Origin: Pseudomonadota bacterium
Lineage (GTDB): Bacteria; Pseudomonadota; Alphaproteobacteria; Rhizobiales; Hyphomicrobiaceae
Length of the DNA: 64,000 nucleotides
NCBI GenBank assembly: GCA_018242215.1
Contig: JAFECG010000024.1
Coordinates: forward strand, 62,001-126,000
Reading direction: 5' to 3'
Below the pieces are notes generated by a model, which saw nothing but the letters and a program-made list of their open reading frames with translations, was not told the DNA's origin and made no database searches. Every line of letters starts with the position of its first letter. Position 1 is the first letter of the stretch. The translations under genes and the position numbers were made by a program. Of this stretch, positions 15,399 to 25,353 are shown piece after piece.

Positions 15399-16349
15399 TC
15401 ATGCGTTTGACTGTCTCTTTTCTTCGATGACGTCCCAGATCATCGCGGCGATATCGTTACCGCCGAACGCCTTCACCTGCCGGATTCCTGTCGGCGATGT
15501 GACGTTGATTTCGGTGATGTACGGTCCGATGACGTCGATGCCTGTGAAAATCAATCCGCGCCGTTTGAGTTCCGGGCCGAGGCGGGCGCAGATTTCGCGA
15601 TCGCGCGCATTGAGTTCGGCTGGAACAGCAGTGCCGCCGACGTGCAAATTCGAGCGGGTTTCGCCTGCCTGAGGAACGCGATTGATGGCGCCTGCGACCT
15701 CGCCGTCGACGAGAATGATGCGCTTGTCGCCCTCTGTCACCTCGGGGCGATATTCCTGCACCATGAACGGCTCACGAAAGACAGTTTGGAAAAGCTCGAC
15801 GAGCGAACCCAAGTTACCGTCGTCCGGCTTGATGCGAAAGACCGCTGCGCCGCCGTTGCCATAGAGCGGCTTCACGATGATGTCCTTGTATTCCGCACGG
15901 AACGCCTGGACGTCAGCGAGGGAACGCGTGACGAGCGTCGGCGGCATGAGGTCGAGAAAATCCAGGACAAACAGTTTCTCAGGCGCATTGCGAACGTGTG
16001 CCGGATCGTTGACCACGAGCGTTTTCGGATGGATGCGTTCAAGCAGATGCGTCGTGGTGATGTAGGCCATGTCGAACGGCGGGTCCTGGCGCAGCAGGAC
16101 GACGTCGCGTTCACTCAGATCGATGACGCGCGGATCTGAGAGCGCGTAATGCGCGCCGTGCCGGTCTTCGACTTTCAGAGTTTGTCCACGCGCCAATAGT
16201 TTGCCCTGGCGCAGCGACAGATCGGACGGCGTATAATAGAAAATGTCGTGCCCACGTTTTTGCGCTTCGAGCAGGATGGCGAACGTCGAATCGCCCTTGA
16301 TGTCGATACGATCGATGGGGTCCATCTGGACGGCGATACGGAGCGGCAT
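15399..16349 (-). CDS. gshB: Glutathione synthase
   Basis: This 316-residue protein matches Gsh[10 protein letters not shown]-type start, [17 protein letters not shown], the ATP-grasp segment [34 protein letters not shown], and the end [19 protein letters not shown]. It joins gamma-glutamylcysteine and glycine using ATP in the cytosol. Length and motifs are normal. Confidence 0.96.
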   Translation of the reverse strand: MPLRIAVQMDPIDRIDIKGDSTFAILLEAQKRGHDIFYYTPSDLSLRQGKLLARGQTLKVEDRHGAHYALSDPRVIDLSERDVVLLRQDPPFDMAYITTTHLLERIHPKTLVVNDPAHVRNAPEKLFVLDFLDLMPPTLVTRSLADVQAFRAEYKDIIVKPLYGNGGAAVFRIKPDDGNLGSLVELFQTVFREPFMVQEYRPEVTEGDKRIILVDGEVAGAINRVPQAGETRSNLHVGGTAVPAELNARDREICARLGPELKRRGLIFTGIDVIGPYITEINVTSPTGIRQVKAFGGNDIAAMIWDVIEEKRQSNA

Positions 16350-16488
16350 TTCAGGCTTTCGAAGCGCGTTGCGACCGTTCGTCGTTTAAACGATTTGGAC
16401 GGCGCACGGAATGACGTGAAGGCCGCGCGGTCATAAGCCTCCGCAGTTATGGCAAACATGCCGCAGAATGCCGATTTCGCTGCACCAA

Positions 16489-18723
16489 TCAAAGGAAATT
16501 GTAGGGATCGATATCGACAGTGATGCGGACATCCGACTTCAATTTTGGAATCGTTCCAGCCCACGCGCGGAGATAGCTCTGCAGATCGATGTCGCGCGGG
16601 GCCTTGACGAGAAGGCGCCAGCGATGACGGCCGCGAACGACAGCGATCGGGGCCTCGGATGGACCGAGGACGGAGATGGCTTCGCTCTTTGGTGCGCGGC
16701 GCGCGATGTCGCGCGCGACCGTTTCCGTCAGAACCTTGTCGCGTGACGACACGACGATTGCAGCGAGCCGCCCGTATGGCGGCAGCAGCCCGGCCTGCCG
16801 GGTGCGCACTTCGTAATTCAGGAACGCATCGCGGTCGCTGGCGACGATGGCCTTCATCACCGGATGATCCGGCGAATAGGTCTGCACGAAACCGCGGCCG
16901 ACGAAGCTTGTGCGCCCAGCGCGCCCTGTCACCTGATGCAGCAGTTGGAACGTGCGCTCCGCGGCACGCGGGTCGGCGCCGTGGGCCAAGCCAAGATCGC
17001 CATCGACCACGCCGACCATTGCGAGGCCTGGAAAATTATGGCCCTTGGCGACGATCTGCGTGCCGATGATGATGTCGAACTCGCGAGCTTCGATACTGCG
17101 GATGATTTCGCGCATTTCGGTCAAACCGGGGATCAAGTCGGATGAGAGCAGGGCGACACGAGCGTCCGGAAAGCGCTCCGCGACTTCCTCTTGCACACGT
17201 TCGACACCCGGGCCGCAAGCGACAAGAGAACCCGGGCTCGCGCACTTCGGACATTTTTCCGGGAGTGCAAGCTGGAAGCCGCAATGGTGGCACGTGAGCT
17301 TCTTCTTGAAGCGATGCTCGACGAGCCAGGCCGTGCACTGCGGACATTCGAGGCGGTGACCGCAGGAGCGGCACAACGTCAACGGGGCGTAACCGCGCCT
17401 GTTCAGGAACAACAGCGTTTGCTGGTCTTTTTCGAGCGTTTCAGTGATGCCCTGCACGAGGCGCTGTGACAGCCATTTCCCGGGCTCGAGCTTTTCGGCG
17501 CGCAGATCGATCGCGGAAACGTCAGGCATTTCGACGCCGGAAAAACGTCCGGGTAGCACGGCGTGGCGATAGCGTCCCGTAAGGGCATTGACGTGGCTTT
17601 CGATGGAGGGCGTCGCGGAGGCGAGCACGACGGGGAACTTGCCGAGATTGCCGCGCACGACGGCCATGTCGCGACCTTGATAATGCACGCGATCATCCTG
17701 CTTAAATCCCTGGTCGTGCTCCTCGTCGACCACGATCAAGCCGAGTTCGCAAAACGGCAGGAAAAGCGCGGATCTCGCGCCGACGACGCATCGGACATCG
17801 CCGCGCGCGACGCCTTTCCAGATGCGGCCGCGCTCGGCGGAGCTGAGTGCCGAATGCCATTCGACGGGCTGCGTTCCGAAACGCCGCTCGAAGCGATCGA
17901 GAAATTGGCTGGTCAGCGCGATTTCGGGAAGCAGGATGAGGGCCTGTTTCCCGGCTTCGAGCGCACGGGCGACGGCTTCGAAATAAACTTCGGTCTTGCC
18001 CGATCCCGTCACGCCGTCGAGCAGGGTCACGGAGAAGTTCTCGGCGTCGACTGCGCTTACAAGCGATTCGACTGCGCGCGCTTGATCGGCAGTAAAGCTT
18101 GCGATGGCATGGCTCGGCTTCGGACGCGGAAAGACCCGTTCAGGGATTGCGACCTCGACAAGCGTGCCGGCAGCGGCAAGGCCATCGATCACGCCCGTCG
18201 AACAGGCGGCGAGATGGGCTAAATCCGATTTGGAACGGACGAGGCCGTCGCCGGCGATCTCAAGGACACGCGTGCGCGCCGGAGTCATTTTCGGCGGGAG
18301 CGTCGCGCCTTCGACGATCGCGACACCGAAGCGGTGCTTCGGCGGCTCGAAGGCGGCATCCGCACTCATCATCATGCGGACGACCATGCCCAACGGCGCT
18401 AACGTGTAGCGCGCTACCCATTCCGCGAAGCGCATGGCGCTTTCGGGGAGCGCCGGTGCGTCAATGCGGCTCGTCAGCGCCTTCATTTTCTTCGGATCGA
18501 CCGGCTTTCCGTCCCCGCGGGGGCCGTCCCAGACGATACCGATGCGGGTTTGCGGCCCGAACGGCACGAGCACGAACGATCCGGGTGTCGCGTCGATTCC
18601 GTCAGGCACGAGATAATCATAGGTCTGGTCGAGCGCCACCGGCATCAGCACGGGGACGCTGCGGACGCCGGGCTCGGCGCCATTATCCAGAATTTCAAGC
18701 AGGCTATCCAAAGAGGCGTTCAA
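16489..18723 (-). CDS. priA: Primosomal replication restart helicase PriA
   Basis: This 744-residue protein has the PriA DNA-binding N-terminus (VPVLMPVALDQTYDYLVPDG), Walker A GVTGSGKTEVYF, DEEH box VVDEEHDQGFKQ and the zinc-binding cysteine array (CRSCGHRLECPQC...CHHCG...CPKC). It ends with helicase motifs QIVAKGHNFPGL and TGRAGR. PriA reloads DnaB at stalled forks. The gene precedes and is divergent from the small transaldolase gene, with about 107 bp between them. Confidence 0.96.
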   Translation of the reverse strand: MNASLDSLLEILDNGAEPGVRSVPVLMPVALDQTYDYLVPDGIDATPGSFVLVPFGPQTRIGIVWDGPRGDGKPVDPKKMKALTSRIDAPALPESAMRFAEWVARYTLAPLGMVVRMMMSADAAFEPPKHRFGVAIVEGATLPPKMTPARTRVLEIAGDGLVRSKSDLAHLAACSTGVIDGLAAAGTLVEVAIPERVFPRPKPSHAIASFTADQARAVESLVSAVDAENFSVTLLDGVTGSGKTEVYFEAVARALEAGKQALILLPEIALTSQFLDRFERRFGTQPVEWHSALSSAERGRIWKGVARGDVRCVVGARSALFLPFCELGLIVVDEEHDQGFKQDDRVHYQGRDMAVVRGNLGKFPVVLASATPSIESHVNALTGRYRHAVLPGRFSGVEMPDVSAIDLRAEKLEPGKWLSQRLVQGITETLEKDQQTLLFLNRRGYAPLTLCRSCGHRLECPQCTAWLVEHRFKKKLTCHHCGFQLALPEKCPKCASPGSLVACGPGVERVQEEVAERFPDARVALLSSDLIPGLTEMREIIRSIEAREFDIIIGTQIVAKGHNFPGLAMVGVVDGDLGLAHGADPRAAERTFQLLHQVTGRAGRTSFVGRGFVQTYSPDHPVMKAIVASDRDAFLNYEVRTRQAGLLPPYGRLAAIVVSSRDKVLTETVARDIARRAPKSEAISVLGPSEAPIAVVRGRHRWRLLVKAPRDIDLQSYLRAWAGTIPKLKSDVRITVDIDPYNFL

Positions 18724-18830
18724 CGGACTAGAAGCTTCCTCCGAGAATCGGTCGTGTTAGGTTTGCCCGGGAGTTGCGGCGCACCCAAGGCAGATTCGCA
18801 AGACTTAAGTGACGTGATGAGGAGAAAGAA

Positions 18831-19487
18831 ATGAAATTCTTCGTCGATACCGCCGACGTGGCCGAGATCAAGGAGTTGGCGGCGACGGGCCTGCTTGACG
18901 GCGTCACGACGAACCCGACCCTCGTTGCCAAGGCGGGCCGCGATTTCAAGGAGATCATCAAGGAGATCTGTGCCGTCGTGCCCGGTCCAGTTTCCGCGGA
19001 GGTCGCGGCGACGGACTACGCCAGCATGATGCAGGAAGCCGAAGTCCTCCGGAAGATTGCCAAGAACGTGACCATCAAGGTGCCTCTTACGCTCGACGGT
19101 CTCAAAGCCTGCAAGGCGCTGACTGGTGACGGAACGATGGTCAACGTGACGCTGTGCTTTTCTGCGAACCAGGCGCTGCTCGCGGCGAAAGCGGGCGCGA
19201 CGTTCGTCTCGCCATTTATCGGCCGTCTTGATGATATTGGGTTGAACGGCATGGACGTCATTCGCGAGATCCGCGCGATCTACGACAACTATCCGGATCT
19301 GTCGACGGACATTCTTGCGGCGTCGATCCGGACCGTCAATCACGTCAAGGAAGCAGCGATGATCGGCGCCGACGTCGCGACCATTCCTCCCAGCATTCTG
19401 AAGGCGCTGGTGAAGCATCCGCTGACGGACGCCGGGCTCGCGGCCTTCGTCAACGATTGGAAGAAGACCGGGCAAAAGATCGCCTGA
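18831..19487 (+). CDS. TalC/FSA-type transaldolase
   Basis: This 218-residue protein begins [20 protein letters not shown], carries [12 protein letters not shown], the Schiff-base Lys in [11 protein letters not shown], and the C-terminal [11 protein letters not shown]. This is the short transaldolase/fructose-6-phosphate aldolase subfamily, acting in the non-oxidative pentose phosphate pathway. Sequence alone does not separate transaldolase from FSA activity. Purine-rich gaggagaaaga precedes the start. The downstream oxidoreductase follows after 15 nt. Confidence 0.93.
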   Translation: MKFFVDTADVAEIKELAATGLLDGVTTNPTLVAKAGRDFKEIIKEICAVVPGPVSAEVAATDYASMMQEAEVLRKIAKNVTIKVPLTLDGLKACKALTGDGTMVNVTLCFSANQALLAAKAGATFVSPFIGRLDDIGLNGMDVIREIRAIYDNYPDLSTDILAASIRTVNHVKEAAMIGADVATIPPSILKALVKHPLTDAGLAAFVNDWKKTGQKIA

Positions 19488-19502
19488 AGCAGACGCGACA
19501 AC

Positions 19503-20927
19503 GTGCGAACAAAAACACCATCTCAAGATCTGATCGCACGTTTCGCTGACATCGTCGGCGAAACGAACGCGTTGACGCGACCCGAAGACCAGGCCGGATA
19601 TCTTCGCGAATGGCGCGACCGATATACAGGCAAGACGCCCGTCGTCTTGCGCCCCGGATCGACGGACGAGGTTTCGCGCATTCTCGCGCTCGCTTACGCG
19701 GAAGGCATCGCGATCGTACCGCAGGGCGGCAACACCGGTCTCGTCGGCGGACAGATTCCATCGAACGACGGAAATGAGATCGTGCTGTCGCTGGCGCGTC
19801 TCAAAAACGTTCGCAACGTCGATGCCGTCGGTGGTACGATGGTCGTCGAAGCCGGTGTGACACTGACGGAGGCTCAGAACGCCGCAAAAGCCGCGGGCCG
19901 TCTCTTTCCGTTGAGCCTTGCTTCCGAAGGGAGCGCACAGATCGGCGGCGTGCTTGCCACCAATGCTGGCGGTACGGCGGTCGTCGCCTACGGAAATGCG
20001 CGCAGCCTGACGCTTGGACTCGAGGCTGTTCTCGCGGATGGCCGCGTTTGGAACGGTTTGCGGCGGCTCAAAAAAGACAACACCGGCTATGACCTTCGCG
20101 ATCTTTTCATCGGGTCGGAAGGCACGCTTGGTGTCATAACGGCTGCGTGCCTCAAGCTTTTTCCGATACCTGCGGAACGCGAGACGGCGATCGTGGCGTT
20201 CAAAACACCCGAGGCTGCGCTCAAACTCTTCCGCCGCGCCGAGGCCGAAGCGGGTCAGTCGCTGACGGCCTTCGAATTCTGGGCCGATCGCGCGCAAGAG
20301 TTCGCGCTTACATATATGCCCCATCTGCGCGACCCGTTCACGGACCAGTATCCATGGTACGCGCTGATCGAACTTTCGCACGGCGGCAGCGGGGCGCGGG
20401 CCGCCAACACCATCGAGCCGCTGCTGACGTCGGCGCACGGACAGGGGCTCATCCTTGATGCGGCCATCGCGCGTTCGCTGCGGCAGGCCGAAGATTTCTG
20501 GCGGCTGCGCGACGCGTTCTCCGAAGCGCAAAAAGGTGCGGGCGGCAGTATCAAGCACGACATTTCCGTGCCGATCGCGCGCATTCCGGACTTTCTTCGC
20601 CGCGCAGCCGACGTCGTCGAGCGGATCGCGCCGGGGGCCCGTCCAGTGCCGTTCGGTCACTTCGGCGACGGCAATCTCCATTACAATGTTTCCCAGCCCG
20701 AACGGGCGGATCGCACCATGTTTCTCGCTTTATGGGACCCAATGTCGGACGCGATTTTTGAACTCGTTACCGAGCTTGGAGGCTCGATCTCGGCGGAACA
20801 CGGGATCGGGCAAATGAAGCGTGATGTCCTCAAGCGCTATAAGTCCGCGATCGAACTGGACGTGATGCGCGCAATCAAGCAGGCGCTCGATCCCAAAGGC
20901 ATTTTGAATCCGGGCAAGGTGCTGTGA
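19503..20927 (+). CDS. FAD-linked D-2-hydroxyacid dehydrogenase
   Basis: This 474-residue protein, with a GTG start, has an N-terminal PCMH/FAD_binding_4 domain (VVLRPGSTDEVSRILALA, PQGGNTGLVGGQIP) and a C-terminal FAD-oxidase domain with GHFGDGNLHYNVSQP and EHGIGQMKRD. It belongs to the D-2-hydroxyglutarate/D-lactate dehydrogenase (GlcD-like) group. The two-gene arrangement behind the transaldolase suggests co-transcription. The substrate cannot be fixed from sequence. Confidence 0.92.
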   Translation: MRTKTPSQDLIARFADIVGETNALTRPEDQAGYLREWRDRYTGKTPVVLRPGSTDEVSRILALAYAEGIAIVPQGGNTGLVGGQIPSNDGNEIVLSLARLKNVRNVDAVGGTMVVEAGVTLTEAQNAAKAAGRLFPLSLASEGSAQIGGVLATNAGGTAVVAYGNARSLTLGLEAVLADGRVWNGLRRLKKDNTGYDLRDLFIGSEGTLGVITAACLKLFPIPAERETAIVAFKTPEAALKLFRRAEAEAGQSLTAFEFWADRAQEFALTYMPHLRDPFTDQYPWYALIELSHGGSGARAANTIEPLLTSAHGQGLILDAAIARSLRQAEDFWRLRDAFSEAQKGAGGSIKHDISVPIARIPDFLRRAADVVERIAPGARPVPFGHFGDGNLHYNVSQPERADRTMFLALWDPMSDAIFELVTELGGSISAEHGIGQMKRDVLKRYKSAIELDVMRAIKQALDPKGILNPGKVL

Positions 20928-20935
20928 GTTTTCCG

Positions 20936-20950
20936 TTAACGGCTTGTTAA
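20936..20950. promoter_or_regulatory. CtrA box (TTAA-N7-TTAA)
   Basis: TTAACGGCTTGTTAAC matches the full CtrA consensus TTAA-N7-TTAAC. It lies just upstream of the xerC-like gene, in the short gap after the dehydrogenase stop. Confidence 0.6.
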
Positions 20951-20991
20951 CCGAACCCCGGAAGGGTTTGTTTGCTTCTCATGGTGAGCCC

Positions 20992-21963
20992 GTGGCGCAA
21001 TCGCTCGATGATATTTTGGCGGGGGACGCCGAACTGCCGCTCGGCAGTGATCTCGGGCTGGCGGTCGAGGGCTGGCTCGCGCACCTCATTGCCGAGCGCG
21101 GGCAAAGCGCCGCGACACGCGAAGCCTACGAGCGCGACACCCGGCAATTCCTATCGTTCCTCAAATCGCATCTCGGGCATCCGCCCTGCCTTCAGGATCT
21201 CGAGCGGCTCGATGCGCGGACGATCCGTGCCTTTCTTGCGAGCCGCCGCAAAGCCGGAGTGACGTCACGCTCTCTGGCGCGATCGCTATCGGCGTTGCGC
21301 ACGTTCTTCCGCTGGCTCGAACGCGAAGAGACACTCAAAAATCGCGCCGTTCTGCAGGTCGCGGCGCCGAAAATCCCGCATTCCATTCCGAAGCCGTTGA
21401 CAGTCGCGGGGGCGGGCGCGCTTGTCGAACATGACGGCGGCGGCGCAGCGGAATGGATCGTCGCCCGCGATACTGCAGTTCTTCTGCTACTCTACGGCGC
21501 GGGGTTGCGCATCAGCGAAGCTCTCAGCCTCACGCCGGGGACCGCGCCCATCAATGGCCGCGACATCATGCACATCAAGGGCAAGGGCGGGAAGGAACGC
21601 CTCGTGCCCGCACTTCCCATCGTCTCGGATGCGATTGCCGCCTACATACGGCTTTGCCCGCACGCCCTTGCGGCGGGCGAGCCGCTTTTTCGCGGGGCAC
21701 GGGGTGGCCCATTGTCGCCCCGTCTCATCCAACTCGCGATGGAAAAACTGCGCCTCGAGCTTGGCTTACCGGACACCGCAACGCCGCACGCGCTGCGCCA
21801 CTCCTTTGCGACGCATTTACTTTCGGCCGGGGCGGATTTACGCCAAATTCAGGAGCTTTTAGGTCACGCGTCGCTCTCGACGACGCAAGTCTATACGGAA
21901 GTCAACCGAGACCGGCTGCTGGCGGTCTACGATCAGGCGCATCCCAGAGCGGCGCGCCGCTGA
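20992..21963 (+). CDS. xerC: XerC-type tyrosine recombinase
   Basis: This protein of about 323 residues (from the GTG at 20992) has an N-terminal SAM-like domain (AATREAYERDTRQFLSFL) and a catalytic domain. The catalytic set is visible: Arg in AGLRISEAL, Lys in KGKGGKERLVP, His and Arg in HALRHSFATHLL, His in LLGHASLSTTQ, and Tyr in VYTEV. It should resolve chromosome dimers at dif with XerD. A TTG at 20944 would add 16 residues but lies inside the CtrA box, so I prefer the later start. Confidence 0.9.
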   Translation: MAQSLDDILAGDAELPLGSDLGLAVEGWLAHLIAERGQSAATREAYERDTRQFLSFLKSHLGHPPCLQDLERLDARTIRAFLASRRKAGVTSRSLARSLSALRTFFRWLEREETLKNRAVLQVAAPKIPHSIPKPLTVAGAGALVEHDGGGAAEWIVARDTAVLLLLYGAGLRISEALSLTPGTAPINGRDIMHIKGKGGKERLVPALPIVSDAIAAYIRLCPHALAAGEPLFRGARGGPLSPRLIQLAMEKLRLELGLPDTATPHALRHSFATHLLSAGADLRQIQELLGHASLSTTQVYTEVNRDRLLAVYDQAHPRAARR

Positions 21964-21995
21964 GAATTTTTTCTGCTTACGACGACGAGTCCCTC

Positions 21996-23030
21996 ATGAC
22001 GCTTTCAGCCATGCCGATCCTTATTCGCCGCTTCATCTGCGCGCTGACGTTCCTGCTTTTTCTCTCGCCTGCTGTCGCCGCTGCCGCCGAGGGGACGCCG
22101 GCCCGGTGCCAAGGCACGGACATGTTGGGCGAAATGAAAAGCAAGGATCCGGATGGCTACAACAAAGTGATGGCCGAGAGCCAAGCACTTCCCAACACGG
22201 AAGCCATGCTCTGGAAGATCGAGAAGCCGGGCACGCCAGCCTCTTATCTTTTCGGCACGATGCATCTCAGCGATCCGCGTATTGCAACTTTATCGCCAAC
22301 GGTCAAAGACGCCATCGCGCATTCGACCTCGGTGGCCCTCGAAGTCGCCGACCTTTCCGACAAAGCGGTTGCCGCAGCGATGGCGAAGACGGCGTCGCTG
22401 ATCATCTATACCAACGGCGAATCGCTCAAAAGTGCGCTGACGGCGGATGAATACAAAGACGTTCAGCAGACCGTCGCGAAAGCCGGCATGCCCGGAGAGC
22501 TTGCGGCAACGATGAAGCCATGGCTCGTCAGCATGCTGCTCGCGACATCCGATTGCGAGCGCAAGCAGTTGGCGGCGGGCAAAACGGTGCTCGACCTCCA
22601 AGTGGCGGCGGAAGCGCAAAAGCACGGCATTGCAATCAAGGGGCTCGAGACGATCGAAGATCAGTTGAACGCCCTCGCATCGATTCCCGACGATCAGCAG
22701 ATCGCCATGCTAAAAGTGGGTCTCAAGTTCATCGAACGCGCCGACGACATGACCGAGACGCTAGTGCAGATGTACACGAAGCGACAGATCGGCGCCGCGA
22801 TGCCCTTCCAACTGGCGCTCGCGGCCGAGAGCGGGATCTCGCCGTCCGTTTTCGACGGCTTCAAGAAGTCGCTGCTGATCAACCGCAATGCCAGGATGCG
22901 CGATGCGGCCCTGCCGCTCCTCGACGAGGGCAAAGCGTTCATCGCGGTTGGCGCACTGCATTTGCCGGGGCCGACCGGCCTCGTCGCGTTGCTCAGGCAA
23001 TCGGGCTTTACCGTTACGCCGGTCGAGTGA
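21996..23030 (+). CDS. TraB/GumN family exported protein
   Basis: This protein of 344 residues, taken from the ATG at 21996, has a signal-peptide-like start (hydrophobic ALTFLLFLSPAVAAAA). The TraB/GumN signature follows: LWKIEKPGTPASYLFGTMHLSDPR, then KGLETIEDQLNALASIP and the end AVGALHLPGPTGLVALL. Family members are related to metalloprotease-like Tiki/TraB proteins; bacterial roles are poorly known. It is probably periplasmic. Confidence 0.88.
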   Translation: MTLSAMPILIRRFICALTFLLFLSPAVAAAAEGTPARCQGTDMLGEMKSKDPDGYNKVMAESQALPNTEAMLWKIEKPGTPASYLFGTMHLSDPRIATLSPTVKDAIAHSTSVALEVADLSDKAVAAAMAKTASLIIYTNGESLKSALTADEYKDVQQTVAKAGMPGELAATMKPWLVSMLLATSDCERKQLAAGKTVLDLQVAAEAQKHGIAIKGLETIEDQLNALASIPDDQQIAMLKVGLKFIERADDMTETLVQMYTKRQIGAAMPFQLALAAESGISPSVFDGFKKSLLINRNARMRDAALPLLDEGKAFIAVGALHLPGPTGLVALLRQSGFTVTPVE

Positions 23031-23192
23031 AGGCCGTATTTCCGGCCCTTATTCTCTCTCGGATCAGGAGAGGTAGATTCCGCGCTCCTTCGGGAAAAAG
23101 ATAAACTTTTCGCCGCGCGCGCTCTTTGAACGGGAACCAAGCGAAGCCGATATCGTTGGCTCGCTGCCAGTCCCGTTAGAGGAGACGCTGCC

Positions 23193-23750
23193 ATGCGCCG
23201 GGAAATTCTTGCCCTAGGAATTTTCATGCTTACCGCGGGAGCCGCGCTTGCGGATACCGTCCCCCGGGCCACCCAGGACTTCATCGACAAAGCGGCCGTG
23301 GCCAATAAGTTCGAGATCGACACGAGCCAGCTCGAGCTGAAGTATGGCAAGAAAGCCGACGTGAAGACCTTTGCCCAGCAGATGATCGACGATCATACGA
23401 AGATTGGGCAGGATTTTAAGGCGACCCTTTCCGAGGCGAAGATAGAAGCGCCCAGCGACTCCTTGGACGTCGTACACGCCGCGAAGTATGCGAAGCTTCG
23501 CGTCTTCACGACTGAAAATGGGTTCGACGCGGCTTATACCGACGAACAGCTTCAGGCGCACAAAGAAGCGGTTGGGCTGTTCAAGGATTATTCCGCCAAC
23601 GGTCCGGAAGGGCCGGTCAAAACCTTCGCTCAAAAAACACTGCCTACGCTCGAGCATCATCTGGCGATGGTGAAAGATCTGGAGAGCAAGATCTCGAACT
23701 CGAGCGCGACCGGCGCGTCGTCGGGAACGTCGGGCGACATGAAGCACTGA
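23193..23750 (+). CDS. DUF4142 exported protein
   Basis: This 185-residue protein begins with a signal peptide (ILALGIFMLTAGAALADT). The DUF4142 helical domain follows: FIDKAAVANKFEIDTSQLEL, VKTFAQQMIDDHTKIG, and TLPTLEHHLAMVKDLE. The family is ferritin-like helical and periplasmic, with no assigned activity. The Ser/Gly-rich tail is low complexity. It has a ribosome binding site (gaggag) 11 nt upstream. Confidence 0.88.
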   Translation: MRREILALGIFMLTAGAALADTVPRATQDFIDKAAVANKFEIDTSQLELKYGKKADVKTFAQQMIDDHTKIGQDFKATLSEAKIEAPSDSLDVVHAAKYAKLRVFTTENGFDAAYTDEQLQAHKEAVGLFKDYSANGPEGPVKTFAQKTLPTLEHHLAMVKDLESKISNSSATGASSGTSGDMKH

Positions 23751-24307
23751 GCCTGACCGACACCGAATAGATCGAATAGGCACACCCATCGGCGGCTCGC
23801 TCCTCGAAAGCGGAGCCGCCCGATGACGTATGATAAAGCGAAGGGGCAGATCGGCGACGCCTCGCGTTTTTCAGTTTTGGTTTCGGGATGCAGCCTTCGC
23901 CGATCCGCAGCGTGCAACGGGGGTGGGCCCCCATTTCGAACCGTTGAAACCGCCATCCGCCCGCGCATTCCGAGTTCGAACGGGCGTTGAACCTCGGCGC
24001 CTCTCGTTGAAGCTACCGCGGCCGGCAGAGAACCCCGGTTCCAGCTGATGGGCCCCGGCAGTCCGGCACGCTCCCACCGCCCTCAGGATCCCAGCTCGAG
24101 CCTTGAGCCCTTCGCATGCGGCAGGATGGGGGAAGTATGCGGGAGGGTCGGAGAGCGGGGATAAGTTTTTTTTGAGTAGGTAAGTGGCATTATCACTCGA
24201 ATGTTGAAAAATGACGAGGTTTGATGTAAAAGAACTGCAATTCAATGCTCGTTGCGTTTTAGCTGCGGGCTTTTTTTGTGCGTGCGTCCTCGCAGAGGCT
24301 CACTGGG
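23751..24307. other. Long intergenic stretch
   Basis: A hairpin with 8-bp arms (ggcggctc/gagccgcc) lies at about 23791-23820 and could end the DUF4142 transcript, though it lacks a T-run. The segment 24160-24250 is AT-rich and may hold the promoter of the next gene. I see no supportable gene; overlapping open frames look like high-GC artefacts. Confidence 0.45.
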
Positions 24308-24634
24308 ATGAGCGCAAGAAATTTGAGCAGGGAGGCGGAACTCAACGATCGATACGTCGCGCTCACCGTTCGATCGATTGAGCTAGAGACATCGGATTCA
24401 CAACATGCTGCCGCCCGTGCGAATGCCGATCTAGAAAGTTATTTCGCGACGTTGAATGAGAGGGATCAGCATTCGGCCAAGGAAGATTTCAATAAAATGG
24501 TGATCGACCATTCACGCTGCTATTGCGATGCTGTAACCATCGCCCTTCAAAATTCTTGGAAACGTCGGCCGGAACTCCAAAAGACGGTAGCCGCGCGAGC
24601 CACCGCTAAGAAATGCTCAAGTCGTGATGACTAG
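24308..24634 (+). CDS. Hypothetical protein, 108 residues
   Basis: The ATG at 24308 gives a charged, helical, soluble protein (NLSREAELNDRYVALTVRSIEL, then FATLNERDQHSAKEDFNK and HSRCYCDAV). I recognise no family. Codon use is less GC-biased than in neighbouring genes. A start at 24278 is also open, but gives a less protein-like N-terminus. Confidence 0.5.
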   Translation: MSARNLSREAELNDRYVALTVRSIELETSDSQHAAARANADLESYFATLNERDQHSAKEDFNKMVIDHSRCYCDAVTIALQNSWKRRPELQKTVAARATAKKCSSRDD

Positions 24635-24702
24635 ACACTCCAGTCATGCGGACGAAGGTTGGCACCCAGACAACGATCATCACGCCGATTGTCGAGGTTT
24701 GA

Positions 24703-24730
24703 CTGGATCCCGGCCTTCGCAGGGATGACG
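24703..24730. repeat. Possible dispersed intergenic repeat
   Basis: ctggatcccggccttcgcag followed by ggatgacg resembles the short intergenic repeat common in rhizobial-type genomes (ctggatcccggc...gggatgacg). A related fragment with ggatccagg lies at about 25246-25254. Copy number cannot be judged from this window. Confidence 0.35.
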
Positions 24731-24743
24731 AAGGAGAAAAGAC

Positions 24744-25190
24744 TTAGCGGCGCAACCCGACCTGCACGGCATTTTCGAGGACTTGCAGAAACTGCGAGCG
24801 GTCGCGTGGCGTGAAGGACGCGTTGAGCCCGCGGCTTTCTCCGGTCTCTCGAAGGTGGCGCTGCATATCCCGCATCGCGAGGGCCATGCCGATGTTGGCG
24901 TCGCTGAACGGCTTTCCCGTCGGGCCGATGCATTGCGCGCCTGCCTTCAGGGCGCGTGCAGCCAAAGGGATGTCTGCGGTCACGACGATATCGGACGGCA
25001 TGACGCGCTCCGCGATCCAATCGTCGGCGGCGTCAGCCGAGTCGCCGACGATGACGCGTTTGATGAGCGGATTTTCCTCAAGCCGCATCCAGCTGTTCGA
25101 GACCATGTGGACGGTGAGATTGTGCCGGGTCGCGACGCGGAGGACTTCCGCCTTCACCGGACACGCATCCGCGTCGACGTAGATTTCCAT
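24744..25190 (-). CDS. YaiI/YqxD family (DUF188) protein
   Basis: This 148-residue protein starts MEIYVDADACPVKAEVLRVA. It contains GDSADAADDWIAERV, DIVVTADIPLAARAL and GKPFSDANIG, all hallmarks of the family. The fold is PIN/FEN-nuclease-like with conserved acidic residues, but no activity is established. A GTG 12 bp upstream is an alternative start. Confidence 0.9.
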   Translation of the reverse strand: MEIYVDADACPVKAEVLRVATRHNLTVHMVSNSWMRLEENPLIKRVIVGDSADAADDWIAERVMPSDIVVTADIPLAARALKAGAQCIGPTGKPFSDANIGMALAMRDMQRHLRETGESRGLNASFTPRDRSQFLQVLENAVQVGLRR

Positions 25191-25353
25191 TCTTCGGTTC
25201 ACTTTTCGTCATCCTCGCGCAAGTGAGCATCGCGAGCGCCGCGGGGGATCCAGGACAAGACTCGCTTTGCAATATAGCGCCTTCGGCAAGTCTTGCGCTG
25301 GATCTCCGGCCTTCGGCGCGCCGGACCGGGCTTGGGCGAAGATGAGCAGGGCT

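Noticed and set aside
18720-20681. Open frame of 653 codons on the minus strand over the transaldolase and dehydrogenase genes
   Set aside because: It is the mirror frame of two well-conserved genes, and its composition is typical of antisense translation.
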